Part shown: positions 18,496 to 26,396 of the stretch, piece after piece
How the letters are laid out: each line of letters starts with the position of its first letter
Numbering within the stretch: position 1 is the first letter of the stretch
Assembly: GCA_014729025.1 (NCBI GenBank)
Contig: WJKP01000033.1
Span: 1 to 32,423, forward strand
Reading direction: 5' to 3'
DNA from: Candidatus Buchananbacteria bacterium
GTDB lineage: Bacteria; Patescibacteriota; Patescibacteriia; CAIXNZ01
DNA: 32,423 nt
Translations under genes and position numbers: made by a program
The notes under the pieces: generated by a model
The model's database searches: none
What the model was told of the DNA's origin: nothing
Seen by the model: only the letters and a program-made list of their open reading frames with translations

Positions 18496-21246
18496 TCAGT
18501 TTAATTCTCCCCAATTCTTGCCAGTTTCAATATCAACTTTGATTGGAGTTTTAAAATGATGATTAACATCCTCCATTTCTTTTTTAACAAATTTAGCTAC
18601 TTTTGACAAGTCGGCTTTTGGTACTTCAAAAATTAATTCATCATGAACTTGTAAAATTAGCTTGGTTTTTGAGCTGATTTCAGGTAGTTTATCATGAATT
18701 TTAATCATAGCCATTTTAATTAAATCAGCAGCAGCGCCTTGGATAGGCATATTAATAGCCATACGTTCTGCTGAGGCGGCGATATGGGGTACACCAGACT
18801 GAATATCGGGCAAATAACGTCTACGGCCAAAGATGGTCTCAACATAACCGTTTTTATGAGCAAAGTCTTTGGTTGCTTCAATGTATTTTTTAATTTTAGG
18901 AAAAGCTTGAAAATATTTATCAATAAATTCTTTAGCTTTTTCTAAAGGAATGCCGGTTCTTAAACTTACGCCTCTGGGGCCCATGCCATACATTATACCA
19001 AAATTAATTTCTTTGGCACTGCGTCTTAAGTCTTTATCAACTTGTTCCGGTTTTAAATTATGAATTTTGGCTGCAGTGATGGTATGAATATCTTGATTTT
19101 GTTTAAAGGCTTTGATCATATTTTTATCATTAGCCAGAGAAGCAACAATGCGTAATTCTATTTGCGAATAATCAGCTGCAATAAATTGATAATCTTTTTC
19201 AGCAATAAAAGCTTGCCGAATTTCTCGTCCAAGTTCGGTTTTTATAGGAATGTTTTGTAAATTTGGATCTGATGAAGATAATCTGCCGGTGGCAGTAATG
19301 GTTTGATTAAAACTAGTATGAATTCTTTTGGTTTTTGGATTAATTAATTTGGGTAAAGAATCAATATAGGTTGTTTTAAGTTTGCTTAGTTCCCTATATT
19401 CTGAAATAAGATCTATTATTTTATGCTGCCCCCGTAATTTTTCCAATTGTTCAGCCGCAGTAGAAAAGCCGGTTTTGGTTTTGCCAATACCTTTTGTGGA
19501 AATGGCTAGTTTATCAAATAAAATTTCTTTTAATTGCATTGGGGAGGCAATATTAAATTCAGTCCCGGCCAGTTTGTAAATTTTTTGGGAAATGTTTTTA
19601 ATTTGTTTGTTTATTTTTTGGCTTAATTTTTGTAAAAATTGTTGGTTAATTTTTATGCCGTTATATTCCATTTCAATTAATATTGGTACTAAAGGCATTT
19701 CTATTTCTTGCAATAATTTATTTAATTTTTCGTCGCTTATTTTTTTATTTAAAAGTTTAAATAACCGCCAAGTATAATCAGCGTCTTCACATGAATAATT
19801 AGCCAGTTTTTCTAAAGGAACTTGAGTTATTTTTAATTTTTTTTGTTCAGTTACTTCATTATAAGAAATCATTTGATGGCCGAGTTCGGTAAAAACCAGA
19901 TTATCCAGGCCATGAGCTCTTGAGCCGGGAGCCAATAAGTATGAAGCTAACATTGTATCAAAAAATAAATTGTTTACTTTTATATTTTGGTTTAATAAAA
20001 TTTCACTATCAAATTTTAAATTATGTCCAATTTTTTCTATTTGAGGATTTTCCAAAAAAGGTTGGAGTTTTATTAGCCAATCTTTTTTTATTTTAATATT
20101 TTCAAAAAGTCCCTCGCCTTGGATTTCAGCAATAGGCACATAATAAGCTTGGTTAGCTTGCCAGCAAAAACTTATTCCCAGTAATTGGTCGGCAAAAGGA
20201 TCCAAGCCTGTTGTTTCCGTGTCAAAAGCAAATGCTTTTTGTTTTTTTAATTTTTGTAAAAAACCATCTAATTCTTTTTCGGTTTTTATTAATAAATAAT
20301 TTTGCTTTTGATTTATTTTTTCAAAATCAGTTTTATCAGGACTTGTTGCTTGTTTATTGTTAAGATCAGGCAATTTATTGGCTAGGCTGGCAAATTGATA
20401 TTCTTGTAATAAATCTATTACTGCTTGTTTGTCATAAGATTTTATTTTAGACTCTGTTAATTTAAATTTTATAGGCGCTTCTTGGTTAATTGTGGCCAGC
20501 TTTTGACTTAGGTAAGCTTGTTCTTTATCTTGAATTAATTTTTGTCTGACAGAATCTTTAATTTTAGTTGAATCAATATTTTTATAAATATTATCCAAAG
20601 TTTTAAATTCATTTAAAAGTAAAATAGCTGTTTTTTCGCCAACACCCTTAACTCCCGGGATGTTATCAGAAGGGTCACCTTTTAAAGCTTTAAAATCAAT
20701 AATTTGTTCTGGTTTTAGTCCTTCATATTTTTGTTTAACCGTTTGAGGGTCATAGATAATTGTGTCAGAAATACCTCGTTTTAAACCATACATCTTGGTA
20801 TTATTATCCACTAATTGTAATAAATCCAAATCACCTGAAACAATAATGGTTTCTATGTTTGCTTTATTAATTTCGGGTAAATTACAAATCGTACCAATTA
20901 AATCATCAGCTTCATAATTATCAATTTCATAAACAGGCACATGGAATAATTTTAATAACTTTTTAATTTTAGGGGTTTGTTCATAAAGTTCGGGCGGAGC
21001 AGCTTCTCTTTGTGCTTTATATTCAGTATAAATTTCATCACGAAAAGTTTTTCTGGCTTTATCAAAGGTTACAGCAACATAATCAGGTTTTAATTCCCGT
21101 AAAGCTTTTAAAAAAATAGTAGTAAAACCATAAACAGCATTAACCAATTCCCCATCCTTAGTGGTTAAAGGAGGCAAGGCGTGAAAAGCTCGGTGAATTA
21201 AGGCATGTCCGTCAACTAACATTAATTTTTGTTTTGTTTGTGACAT
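18496..21246 (-). CDS. polA: DNA polymerase I with active-looking 3'-5' exonuclease
   Basis: Three domains. The 5' nuclease (about 1-300) starts KLMLVDGHALIHRAFHALPP and has YEADDLIGT and GDPSDNIPGVKGVGEKTA. The 3'-5' exonuclease (about 325-510) keeps its acidic residues in AFDTETTGLDP, IGHNLKFDSEI and SCEDADYTW, so proofreading is probably intact. The polymerase has DYSQIELRI, RRSAKEINFGIMYGMGPRG and QVHDELIFE. It fills gaps and removes RNA primers. The track start at 21264 adds MIRLFY; the second ATG at 21246 (916 residues) fits family N-termini better, but no SD separates them. It lies five bases after the TrmB-like gene, probably cotranscribed. Confidence 0.96.
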   Translation of the reverse strand: MSQTKQKLMLVDGHALIHRAFHALPPLTTKDGELVNAVYGFTTIFLKALRELKPDYVAVTFDKARKTFRDEIYTEYKAQREAAPPELYEQTPKIKKLLKLFHVPVYEIDNYEADDLIGTICNLPEINKANIETIIVSGDLDLLQLVDNNTKMYGLKRGISDTIIYDPQTVKQKYEGLKPEQIIDFKALKGDPSDNIPGVKGVGEKTAILLLNEFKTLDNIYKNIDSTKIKDSVRQKLIQDKEQAYLSQKLATINQEAPIKFKLTESKIKSYDKQAVIDLLQEYQFASLANKLPDLNNKQATSPDKTDFEKINQKQNYLLIKTEKELDGFLQKLKKQKAFAFDTETTGLDPFADQLLGISFCWQANQAYYVPIAEIQGEGLFENIKIKKDWLIKLQPFLENPQIEKIGHNLKFDSEILLNQNIKVNNLFFDTMLASYLLAPGSRAHGLDNLVFTELGHQMISYNEVTEQKKLKITQVPLEKLANYSCEDADYTWRLFKLLNKKISDEKLNKLLQEIEMPLVPILIEMEYNGIKINQQFLQKLSQKINKQIKNISQKIYKLAGTEFNIASPMQLKEILFDKLAISTKGIGKTKTGFSTAAEQLEKLRGQHKIIDLISEYRELSKLKTTYIDSLPKLINPKTKRIHTSFNQTITATGRLSSSDPNLQNIPIKTELGREIRQAFIAEKDYQFIAADYSQIELRIVASLANDKNMIKAFKQNQDIHTITAAKIHNLKPEQVDKDLRRSAKEINFGIMYGMGPRGVSLRTGIPLEKAKEFIDKYFQAFPKIKKYIEATKDFAHKNGYVETIFGRRRYLPDIQSGVPHIAASAERMAINMPIQGAAADLIKMAMIKIHDKLPEISSKTKLILQVHDELIFEVPKADLSKVAKFVKKEMEDVNHHFKTPIKVDIETGKNWGELN

Positions 21247-21266
21247 ATAAAATAATCTTATCATTT

Positions 21267-22070
21267 TTATGCTTTTGTTTCCATTAAATTTCTAATATAG
21301 GAATTCAAATCTATTTTTTTTGTATAATTTTGTAAAAATTGGAATAAATTAGCAAAGATATTTGATAGTAATTTATTTTTTATAAAAATAACGCTTTCGT
21401 TTTCATAATTAAGAATAATAATCATCTCATTATGTATTATTAAATCGGCATTAAAATCAATGAATTCATCTGCAATTAAATAATTTATCATAGGTCTACC
21501 TAAATGAGATTTGAGTTCTTTTTTTGATAGTTTATCAAAGTACGACATGATGCTTTGAGCTGCAATTACTTCCATGATAATGCCTGATTTTTTCAATCTT
21601 TTATGAAATTCCAGGGTAAATTGTTTAGGAAAATTTTCGGTTTGATATTTGGCTGAAGCGACACATTGAATATAGTAGACTCTGTAAGCTGGATTAAATT
21701 TTAAAATTTTATTGGCAGCTTCAAGGATTTTTTCTTTGCCTCTAAAAATTTCTACAATAATAGATTTATCTTCAATTTTACCAATTATTTCAGAATAAAA
21801 ATCTAAATTATCAATTAAACCTCTAAATTTTGACGCTAAATCAGAATCTTCAGTTCTTTGCCATTCAAAATGATTTTGAACTTTAATTTTTTTTACAAAC
21901 CCCCTTTGTTTTAGATTTTTCAAATAAAATTCAACACTTGTTCTGGGGATTAAGGTTAATTTAGCTAAAGAGGTGATTTTTATTGATTTTTTAGTGCTGA
22001 GATTATTTAAGATTTTTACTTCTTTATCAGAAAGGTTTAAGACTTTTTTATTGTTAGTAGAAAGTTTCAT
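21267..22070 (-). CDS. TrmB-family HTH transcriptional regulator
   Basis: Start at 22070 (MKLSTNNKK), giving 267 residues. The longer track start lies inside the promoter. The N-terminal winged helix (about 12-85) reads LSDKEVKILNNLSTKKSIKITSLAK, then RTSVEFYLKNLKQRGFVKK as recognition region. It is followed by a TrmB-like regulatory domain (IVEIFRGKEKILEAANKIL; later NADLIIHNEMIIILN and a C-terminal helix with FLQNY). TrmB proteins often sense sugars, but the ligand cannot be told. The promoter predicts a start one base before the ATG, so the mRNA is probably leaderless. A palindrome over the -35 suggests self-regulation. polA follows directly. Confidence 0.75.
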   Translation of the reverse strand: MKLSTNNKKVLNLSDKEVKILNNLSTKKSIKITSLAKLTLIPRTSVEFYLKNLKQRGFVKKIKVQNHFEWQRTEDSDLASKFRGLIDNLDFYSEIIGKIEDKSIIVEIFRGKEKILEAANKILKFNPAYRVYYIQCVASAKYQTENFPKQFTLEFHKRLKKSGIIMEVIAAQSIMSYFDKLSKKELKSHLGRPMINYLIADEFIDFNADLIIHNEMIIILNYENESVIFIKNKLLSNIFANLFQFLQNYTKKIDLNSYIRNLMETKA

Positions 22071-22077
22071 ATTATAA

Positions 22078-22106
22078 ATAATAATAAATGACAAAAATAT
22101 TGTCAA
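22078..22106 (-). promoter_or_regulatory. Promoter and 17-base operator palindrome of the TrmB-like gene
   Basis: TTGACA (22106-22101), a 17-base spacer and TATTAT (22083-22078). The palindrome TGACAAAAATATTGTCA (22089-22105; arms TGACAA/TTGTCA) covers the -35 and spacer. Start predicted at 22071, next to the ATG. Confidence 0.65.
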
Positions 22107-22232
22107 TTTTTTTAATTAATATTTATTTAAGGTTAGCCTAAAAATAAATTTTGACATATTTAATATTGTTTGAAAAGTTTAATAATATATAATTAATATA
22201 AATTCTGTTTAAGAACAAAAAGGAGGGGAAAA

Positions 22233-22763
22233 ATGGTTGATGATATGGATATTTATGAGAGTATTATTAGAGATGGTTTTGAAATAGGTAAAGAAAAAAG
22301 GAAAAAAAGAGAAGAAGCAATTGCTTTAGAAAAGAAAAAAGAATTAGAGCAAGAAGAAAAAGACAAGGAAGAAAAAAAACGTATGAATAATAGGTTTGCT
22401 CATATATTTTTTTTAGAGCTTCAATTGGCAATAAGTGAACAAATTTCTTTTAATAAAAAAGGCTCAATAAAAATATATCTAATGTCATATCCTTGCGGTG
22501 ATCGTTATACTCAACGAAAGTGTTTTTGCTGGATATCAGAATATGGGATTAATAAATACAAAAAAAGAAATTATGCCCCTGAGGGTATACGTGAGTATAA
22601 TCTAAATTTTGAGGAGGTGAGTGATACAATACAACGAAGGCTTAAAAAATTGGGAATCAAGTTTGAAATTAAGAAATGTAAAGCTTATAAATTTTTTTGC
22701 ACTCATAGTGTTGATGTGACTTCTGAAAAAGTTTTTATTCTTGACCTTGAATCTTGTTTGTAA
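22233..22763 (+). CDS. Unknown protein with charged coiled-coil N-terminus
   Basis: 176 residues, start fixed by AAAGGAGGGG six bases before the ATG. Residues about 18-52 are almost wholly Lys/Glu (EKRKKREEAIALEKKKE) and should form a single helix or coiled coil. The rest is a mixed alpha/beta globule with several Cys (YPCGDRYTQRKCFCW, KKCKAYKFFCTH), perhaps metal-binding, though no standard pattern is clear. I do not recognise it. It forms a two-gene unit with the next small gene and is divergent from the TrmB-like regulator; both genes here have textbook SDs. Confidence 0.65.
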   Translation: MVDDMDIYESIIRDGFEIGKEKRKKREEAIALEKKKELEQEEKDKEEKKRMNNRFAHIFFLELQLAISEQISFNKKGSIKIYLMSYPCGDRYTQRKCFCWISEYGINKYKKRNYAPEGIREYNLNFEEVSDTIQRRLKKLGIKFEIKKCKAYKFFCTHSVDVTSEKVFILDLESCL

Positions 22764-22777
22764 AAAAGGAGGAAAAA

Positions 22778-22966
22778 ATGAAAAATTTAACACCCCAGGA
22801 ATTTAAGTGTATTGTAGGCAGTTGCCCGCAAGTTTATGAGCTTGATGACATGACCTTGTTGGTAATTGGCAAAAAATCAACAGAGCTTCCAGCGGACGTC
22901 AAAATAGCAAAGGATGAACAAGCGATCACAATTTCCAGAGAGTTAGTAAAAAAATCTCTGGAGTAA
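22778..22966 (+). CDS. Small unknown protein (62 residues)
   Basis: The real start is the ATG at 22778, with AAAAAAGGAGG six bases upstream; the track start at 22754 lies before this SD. The product begins MKNLTPQEFKC, has a short C-x(5)-C (CIVGSC) followed by PQVYEL, a hydrophobic strand TLLVIGKK, and a helical end SRELVKKSLE. It is acidic-basic balanced, without signal peptide or TM segment. It ends just before a strong terminator and is 14 bases after the previous gene. Unknown function; the beta-then-helix outline is compatible with a small regulator or an antitoxin-like protein, but nothing proves this. Confidence 0.65.
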   Translation: MKNLTPQEFKCIVGSCPQVYELDDMTLLVIGKKSTELPADVKIAKDEQAITISRELVKKSLE

Positions 22967-22972
22967 CTTTAA

Positions 22973-23004
22973 GGGGGCGAGAATTCAGCTCGTCCCCTTT
23001 TTTT
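22973..23004 (+). terminator. Strong terminator of the two-gene unit
   Basis: GGGGGCGAG/CTCGTCCCC stem (one G-U) followed by seven Ts. Confidence 0.9.
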
Positions 23005-23042
23005 GATATAATAAAGTTAAATTAAAAATTAATAAGTTTATA

Positions 23043-24512
23043 ATGTTGAGAATTAAAAATTATAAGGATTTTAAATATTTTTTGCAGGACAAATTAGACA
23101 CTAAAGGGGTTATTTTTGGTGTAGGCGTAACCTCTTTTATGCGTTTTTTTCCTTCTTTATTTGTAAAAAATTTTAAAATAATTTGTTTTAAGGATTCCAA
23201 AGATAATCAAGTATTAGAAAAATATTTAGATGAAATTTTTATTTTGAAAAAAAGACGGCCGACTTTAAAATTACCTTTTACCAATACCAATAATATTTTA
23301 AGGAATAAAACCGTTCAAAATTATATCAAGTCACATAAAGGTAAAAAATATTTATTTTTATATAAAGCTGATAAAAATATTACCAAAGCAATTAAAGGTT
23401 TAAATGTTAAATTAATTGCCAATAGAGCTCATTTAAATAAATTATTTGAAAATAAAGTTAATTTTCGCAGGCAATTAATTCGCGCCGGTTTGCAGCCCGT
23501 GCCCGGTCAAATAATGAAGTTTTCCGAATTTCAAAAACCAGAATATGATTTTGATTTTTTTGTTAATAAATACGGCCCTAAATTTGTTTTGCAATTGCCT
23601 GATTTTCGTTTGGGTGGCGGAAAGGGCACTTTATTTATTGATTCAAAACGAAAATTTAACGAGTTTAAGAAAAAAATCGAATCCGGGATTTATAAGAGAA
23701 AAGAATTACAAACAATCAATATTACCAAATTTATTGAAGGCAAATCATGTTCAATTGCCTGTTGTGCGACTAAATACGGTACATTGGTTTCTGGTATCCA
23801 ACAGCAAATAATGGATATACCGCAAGTGATTGCCAAGAAAAAAGGCAATGGTGTTTTTGTAGGCCACGTATTTGGTTTGAAATTCAACCCCAGTATAAAT
23901 AAGCAAGCCAGGGAAATGGGTGAAAAATTTGGTAAGTATATGTATAGTAAAGGTTATAAAGGAATTTTTGGCTTAGATATTATTATTAATCAAAAGGAAA
24001 ATAAAGTTTACCCGATTGAATGTAATGCGCGTTATACTGGCGCTTTCCCTATGATTTCAATGCTATGCATGAAATATAAGATTATTCCTTTGGATTTTTT
24101 CCATTTTTTAGAATTTTTAAAAATTCCCTATAAAATCAATGTTAAGGAATTAAATAAAAAATATCAAAAGCAGATCAAGGGTAGTCATCTTATCCTTTCC
24201 AATACGCGTGATTATTCGATTGAAGTTAAAAATGAATTAGAAGTCGGGACTTATCGATATCAAAAAAATAAAATAAAATATTTATCAGATAATATTTTTT
24301 ATGATGATTTAAAAACTGCCAATGATTTTGTTTTGGTTGATGGTGTGCCTAAAAAAGGTCAAAAAATAAAAAAATGGAGCCGAACAGCTCGTATTGTCCA
24401 CGTTTTATTTAATGCTGATATTTTAAAAGCCAATGATAAAGAATTAAAAGATAAATATTTAAATATTGTTTACGCAATTTATAAGGCTATGTTTGGGAAA
24501 AAACAACCATAA
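23043..24512 (+). CDS. ATP-grasp ligase of unknown substrate
   Basis: 489 residues. The central ATP-grasp fold spans about 130-330: NKLFENKVNFRRQLIRAGL (pre-ATP-grasp helix), FVLQLPDFRLGGGKGTLFI (glycine-rich ATP loop), TKFIEGKSCSIACCAT, and GIFGLDIIINQKENKVYPIECNARYTGAFPM with the metal-binding E-x-N. The N-terminal 120 residues form a Rossmann-like half. The C-terminal 150 residues are of unknown fold. Such enzymes join a carboxylate to an amine via acyl phosphate. The next gene, two bases downstream, is a transglutaminase-like protein, so the pair may make and cut, or exchange, a peptide amide bond. No SD. Confidence 0.8.
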   Translation: MLRIKNYKDFKYFLQDKLDTKGVIFGVGVTSFMRFFPSLFVKNFKIICFKDSKDNQVLEKYLDEIFILKKRRPTLKLPFTNTNNILRNKTVQNYIKSHKGKKYLFLYKADKNITKAIKGLNVKLIANRAHLNKLFENKVNFRRQLIRAGLQPVPGQIMKFSEFQKPEYDFDFFVNKYGPKFVLQLPDFRLGGGKGTLFIDSKRKFNEFKKKIESGIYKRKELQTINITKFIEGKSCSIACCATKYGTLVSGIQQQIMDIPQVIAKKKGNGVFVGHVFGLKFNPSINKQAREMGEKFGKYMYSKGYKGIFGLDIIINQKENKVYPIECNARYTGAFPMISMLCMKYKIIPLDFFHFLEFLKIPYKINVKELNKKYQKQIKGSHLILSNTRDYSIEVKNELEVGTYRYQKNKIKYLSDNIFYDDLKTANDFVLVDGVPKKGQKIKKWSRTARIVHVLFNADILKANDKELKDKYLNIVYAIYKAMFGKKQP

Positions 24513-24514
24513 AT

Positions 24515-25021
24515 ATGGTAAAATCTCAAATTAAAACAGATAAAATTATTCGCGATTTTTTAGATGATAGTCAGATAAAAACATTTCAAGATGTAGTTAA
24601 TTTAAAAAATAAAATTCTAAAATCATTAGAATTTAGGTCATATAATCAGAAAACAAAAAAACATGCAGATAGCATTCAGTGGCAAAGGACAGCTTCACAA
24701 ATTTTAAAAGACGGCTATGTTTACAAGGGTAAAGCTTGTTCTGATTTGGCTATAGTTTTTTTAGCTTTATGTAAAACAGCAGGACTTGAATCAAGATTAG
24801 TGAAATTAATTAGCCTTGATAATAAACAGACGCATTCAATTGCTGAATTTAAGTTTAATGGATATTGGTATCGAATTGATCCGTCAGTACAAGATTCAAT
24901 TCCTTTTAAAGGTGCTTTGACTAAAAAATCAATTTGGAATAAAAGATTCAAGGTTTATAAAAAAGGCAGGGATGTATGGGAATTAGGTTTGTCTAATATT
25001 GAGGATGAGAAGAATATTTGA
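24515..25021 (+). CDS. Transglutaminase-like (papain-fold) protein
   Basis: 168 residues. The catalytic triad regions are visible: Cys in GKACSDLAIVFLALCKTAGL near residue 74, His in THSIAEFKFNGYWY near 108, and Asp in RIDPS near 122. This is the bacterial transglutaminase-like superfamily, mostly cysteine peptidases or amide-exchange enzymes. There is no signal peptide, so it acts in the cytoplasm. It starts two bases after the ATP-grasp stop and is clearly coupled to it. The substrate is unknown. A weak terminator follows at 25083. Confidence 0.8.
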   Translation: MVKSQIKTDKIIRDFLDDSQIKTFQDVVNLKNKILKSLEFRSYNQKTKKHADSIQWQRTASQILKDGYVYKGKACSDLAIVFLALCKTAGLESRLVKLISLDNKQTHSIAEFKFNGYWYRIDPSVQDSIPFKGALTKKSIWNKRFKVYKKGRDVWELGLSNIEDEKNI

Positions 25022-25082
25022 TAATAAAAAGCCCTTTCGTCTTAGCTATTCGTTGCAATTCAAACTACAGCGGACAAGCCTG

Positions 25083-25108
25083 AATTCCGTGGGGAATTAA
25101 TTTTTTAT
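25083..25108 (+). terminator. Terminator after the transglutaminase-like gene
   Basis: AATTCC-GTGG-GGAATT stem followed by AATTTTTTATTT. The T-run is only on the plus side. Confidence 0.55.
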
Positions 25109-25114
25109 TTAAAT

Positions 25115-25711
25115 TTACCATTTTAGGATAGACCAATTACCATTGGATTCTTTTTGAAAGATTATGCCTAAAGATCTTCTTTCATAACCTACTTGCATGC
25201 CTGCAGTACAATAAGCTTTATCTTCAATGTCTTCTTCCTCACATTTTGCTAAAGTATCGGATAATGCTTGGGCAAAATCTTTTAGTGTTAAATTTCGGTT
25301 TTTAAATAATTCTATCTCTGATTTAAACTCTTGTTTTTTTTCAGAAGAAATAAAAGTTAATGTTTTTTCTAGATCATTATTTTTAGCGGCGGTAATAAAG
25401 CCTTTCCAGGTTTGATATATTTGTTTTGTTTCAGAATTATTCTGATCGGAAAATATATCTGTACCATAATCAGCAAAACGCCAACATCCTTCTTCATAAA
25501 CAAAAAGAAAAGTTTCATTTGAATTTTTAGAATTAAAATATAATTTATTATTTTCTTTAACGCTTGAAAATTTTTCATTTAATTCATCTTGCATGGTTTG
25601 ATAAGTCTGGCTGTCAGTCATTCGCCCCTTGTTGCTGGTAAGGTAATAACGGTTAAAAAAGTTTGTTAATTCACTAGAAGCATTTGCTGAAAACCAATAA
25701 AAATTTTTCAT
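25115..25711 (-). CDS. Unknown protein, NTF2-like in outline, coupled to upstream gene
   Basis: 198 residues, overlapping the preceding ORF by four bases (ATGA). The middle part, YQTWKGFITAAKNNDLEKTLTFISSEKKQEF, resembles the repeated helix of NTF2-like/DUF4878-type domains. Two Cys (AKCEEEDIEDKAYC) could form a disulfide, and the C-terminus ends in beta strands GIIFQKESNGNWSILKW. It has no signal peptide of its own although such domains are commonly exported. The overlap with a signal-anchored ORF leaves open that the two were one gene split by a frameshift. Last gene of the tRNA-Cys/thrC unit. Confidence 0.6.
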   Translation of the reverse strand: MKNFYWFSANASSELTNFFNRYYLTSNKGRMTDSQTYQTMQDELNEKFSSVKENNKLYFNSKNSNETFLFVYEEGCWRFADYGTDIFSDQNNSETKQIYQTWKGFITAAKNNDLEKTLTFISSEKKQEFKSEIELFKNRNLTLKDFAQALSDTLAKCEEEDIEDKAYCTAGMQVGYERRSLGIIFQKESNGNWSILKW

Positions 25712-26379
25712 ATTAATAATATTTTTCGAGCTTCACGTGTAAATAGGGGCATACTTTTATTGGGTTCATAAGCGTATAAATAGCCATAACGAAACCAATT
25801 TGTTAAAATATCAGTTGGTTCGTAAAAGCCTTTTAAATTATCATAAGCTTGATTTTTATCAAGTAAAATATTTGCTGTATTTTTAGCTTCATTTAAGTCA
25901 GCAAACATTTGCTGTCCATAATTTTTGATTGTTTGGTTTTCGGAATCCATCATTGCTTGATGTAAATTTTGTAATTTTTCAATGTTATTATATTGTAATT
26001 CAGTATTAAGATATTCTGGATAATTAGTGTCTAATAAATTAAGAATATCAGGATTCTCTTCAATTTTTTCTATTGCAAATTTAAAAATATACCATTCGTC
26101 TATTATTTTTTCTCGTTCAATGGGATCTTGAGGTATTTGATCTAAAAATTCAATTTCAGTAGGTGGGATATTGTCTGCAATAATTATTTCATCTCCAATT
26201 TCTTGATTAGTTTTTTCTGAATCGTTTTTTTCTTCCAGGTCGACTGATTCTTTTGTGATTTTAGATTCAGAATAATCTTGTTTTGCCGTTTTTTGTAAAT
26301 AGATAGTTAAGATCAAAATATCAGCCAGTACTAAAATAGCAATAATTGAGAGTAAAATGACTGTTATTTTTTGTCTCAT
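25708..26379 (-). CDS. Membrane-anchored unknown protein
   Basis: 223 residues. One N-terminal TM anchor (about 6-28, ITVILLSIIAILVLADILIL) is followed by a low-complexity acidic linker (about 33-90) and a helical domain (about 95-200) ending GYLYAYEPNKSMPLFTREAR. The domain should be outside the cell. I do not recognise the family. It overlaps the next ORF by four bases and follows the ATP-grasp gene by 17 bases. No SD. Confidence 0.6.
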   Translation of the reverse strand: MRQKITVILLSIIAILVLADILILTIYLQKTAKQDYSESKITKESVDLEEKNDSEKTNQEIGDEIIIADNIPPTEIEFLDQIPQDPIEREKIIDEWYIFKFAIEKIEENPDILNLLDTNYPEYLNTELQYNNIEKLQNLHQAMMDSENQTIKNYGQQMFADLNEAKNTANILLDKNQAYDNLKGFYEPTDILTNWFRYGYLYAYEPNKSMPLFTREARKILLI

Positions 26380-26396
26380 AAGTTTAGGGTTAATTT

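Noticed and set aside
23545-23811. Plus-strand ORF of 88 residues inside the ATP-grasp gene
   Set aside because: Alternative frame of a well-supported enzyme; no start signal and no independent features.
25728-25743. Second CACGTG-centred parS-like site (GCTTCACGTGTAAA)
   Set aside because: Only about 11 of 16 bases match the consensus, it is not a palindrome beyond the centre, and it lies inside a coding region.
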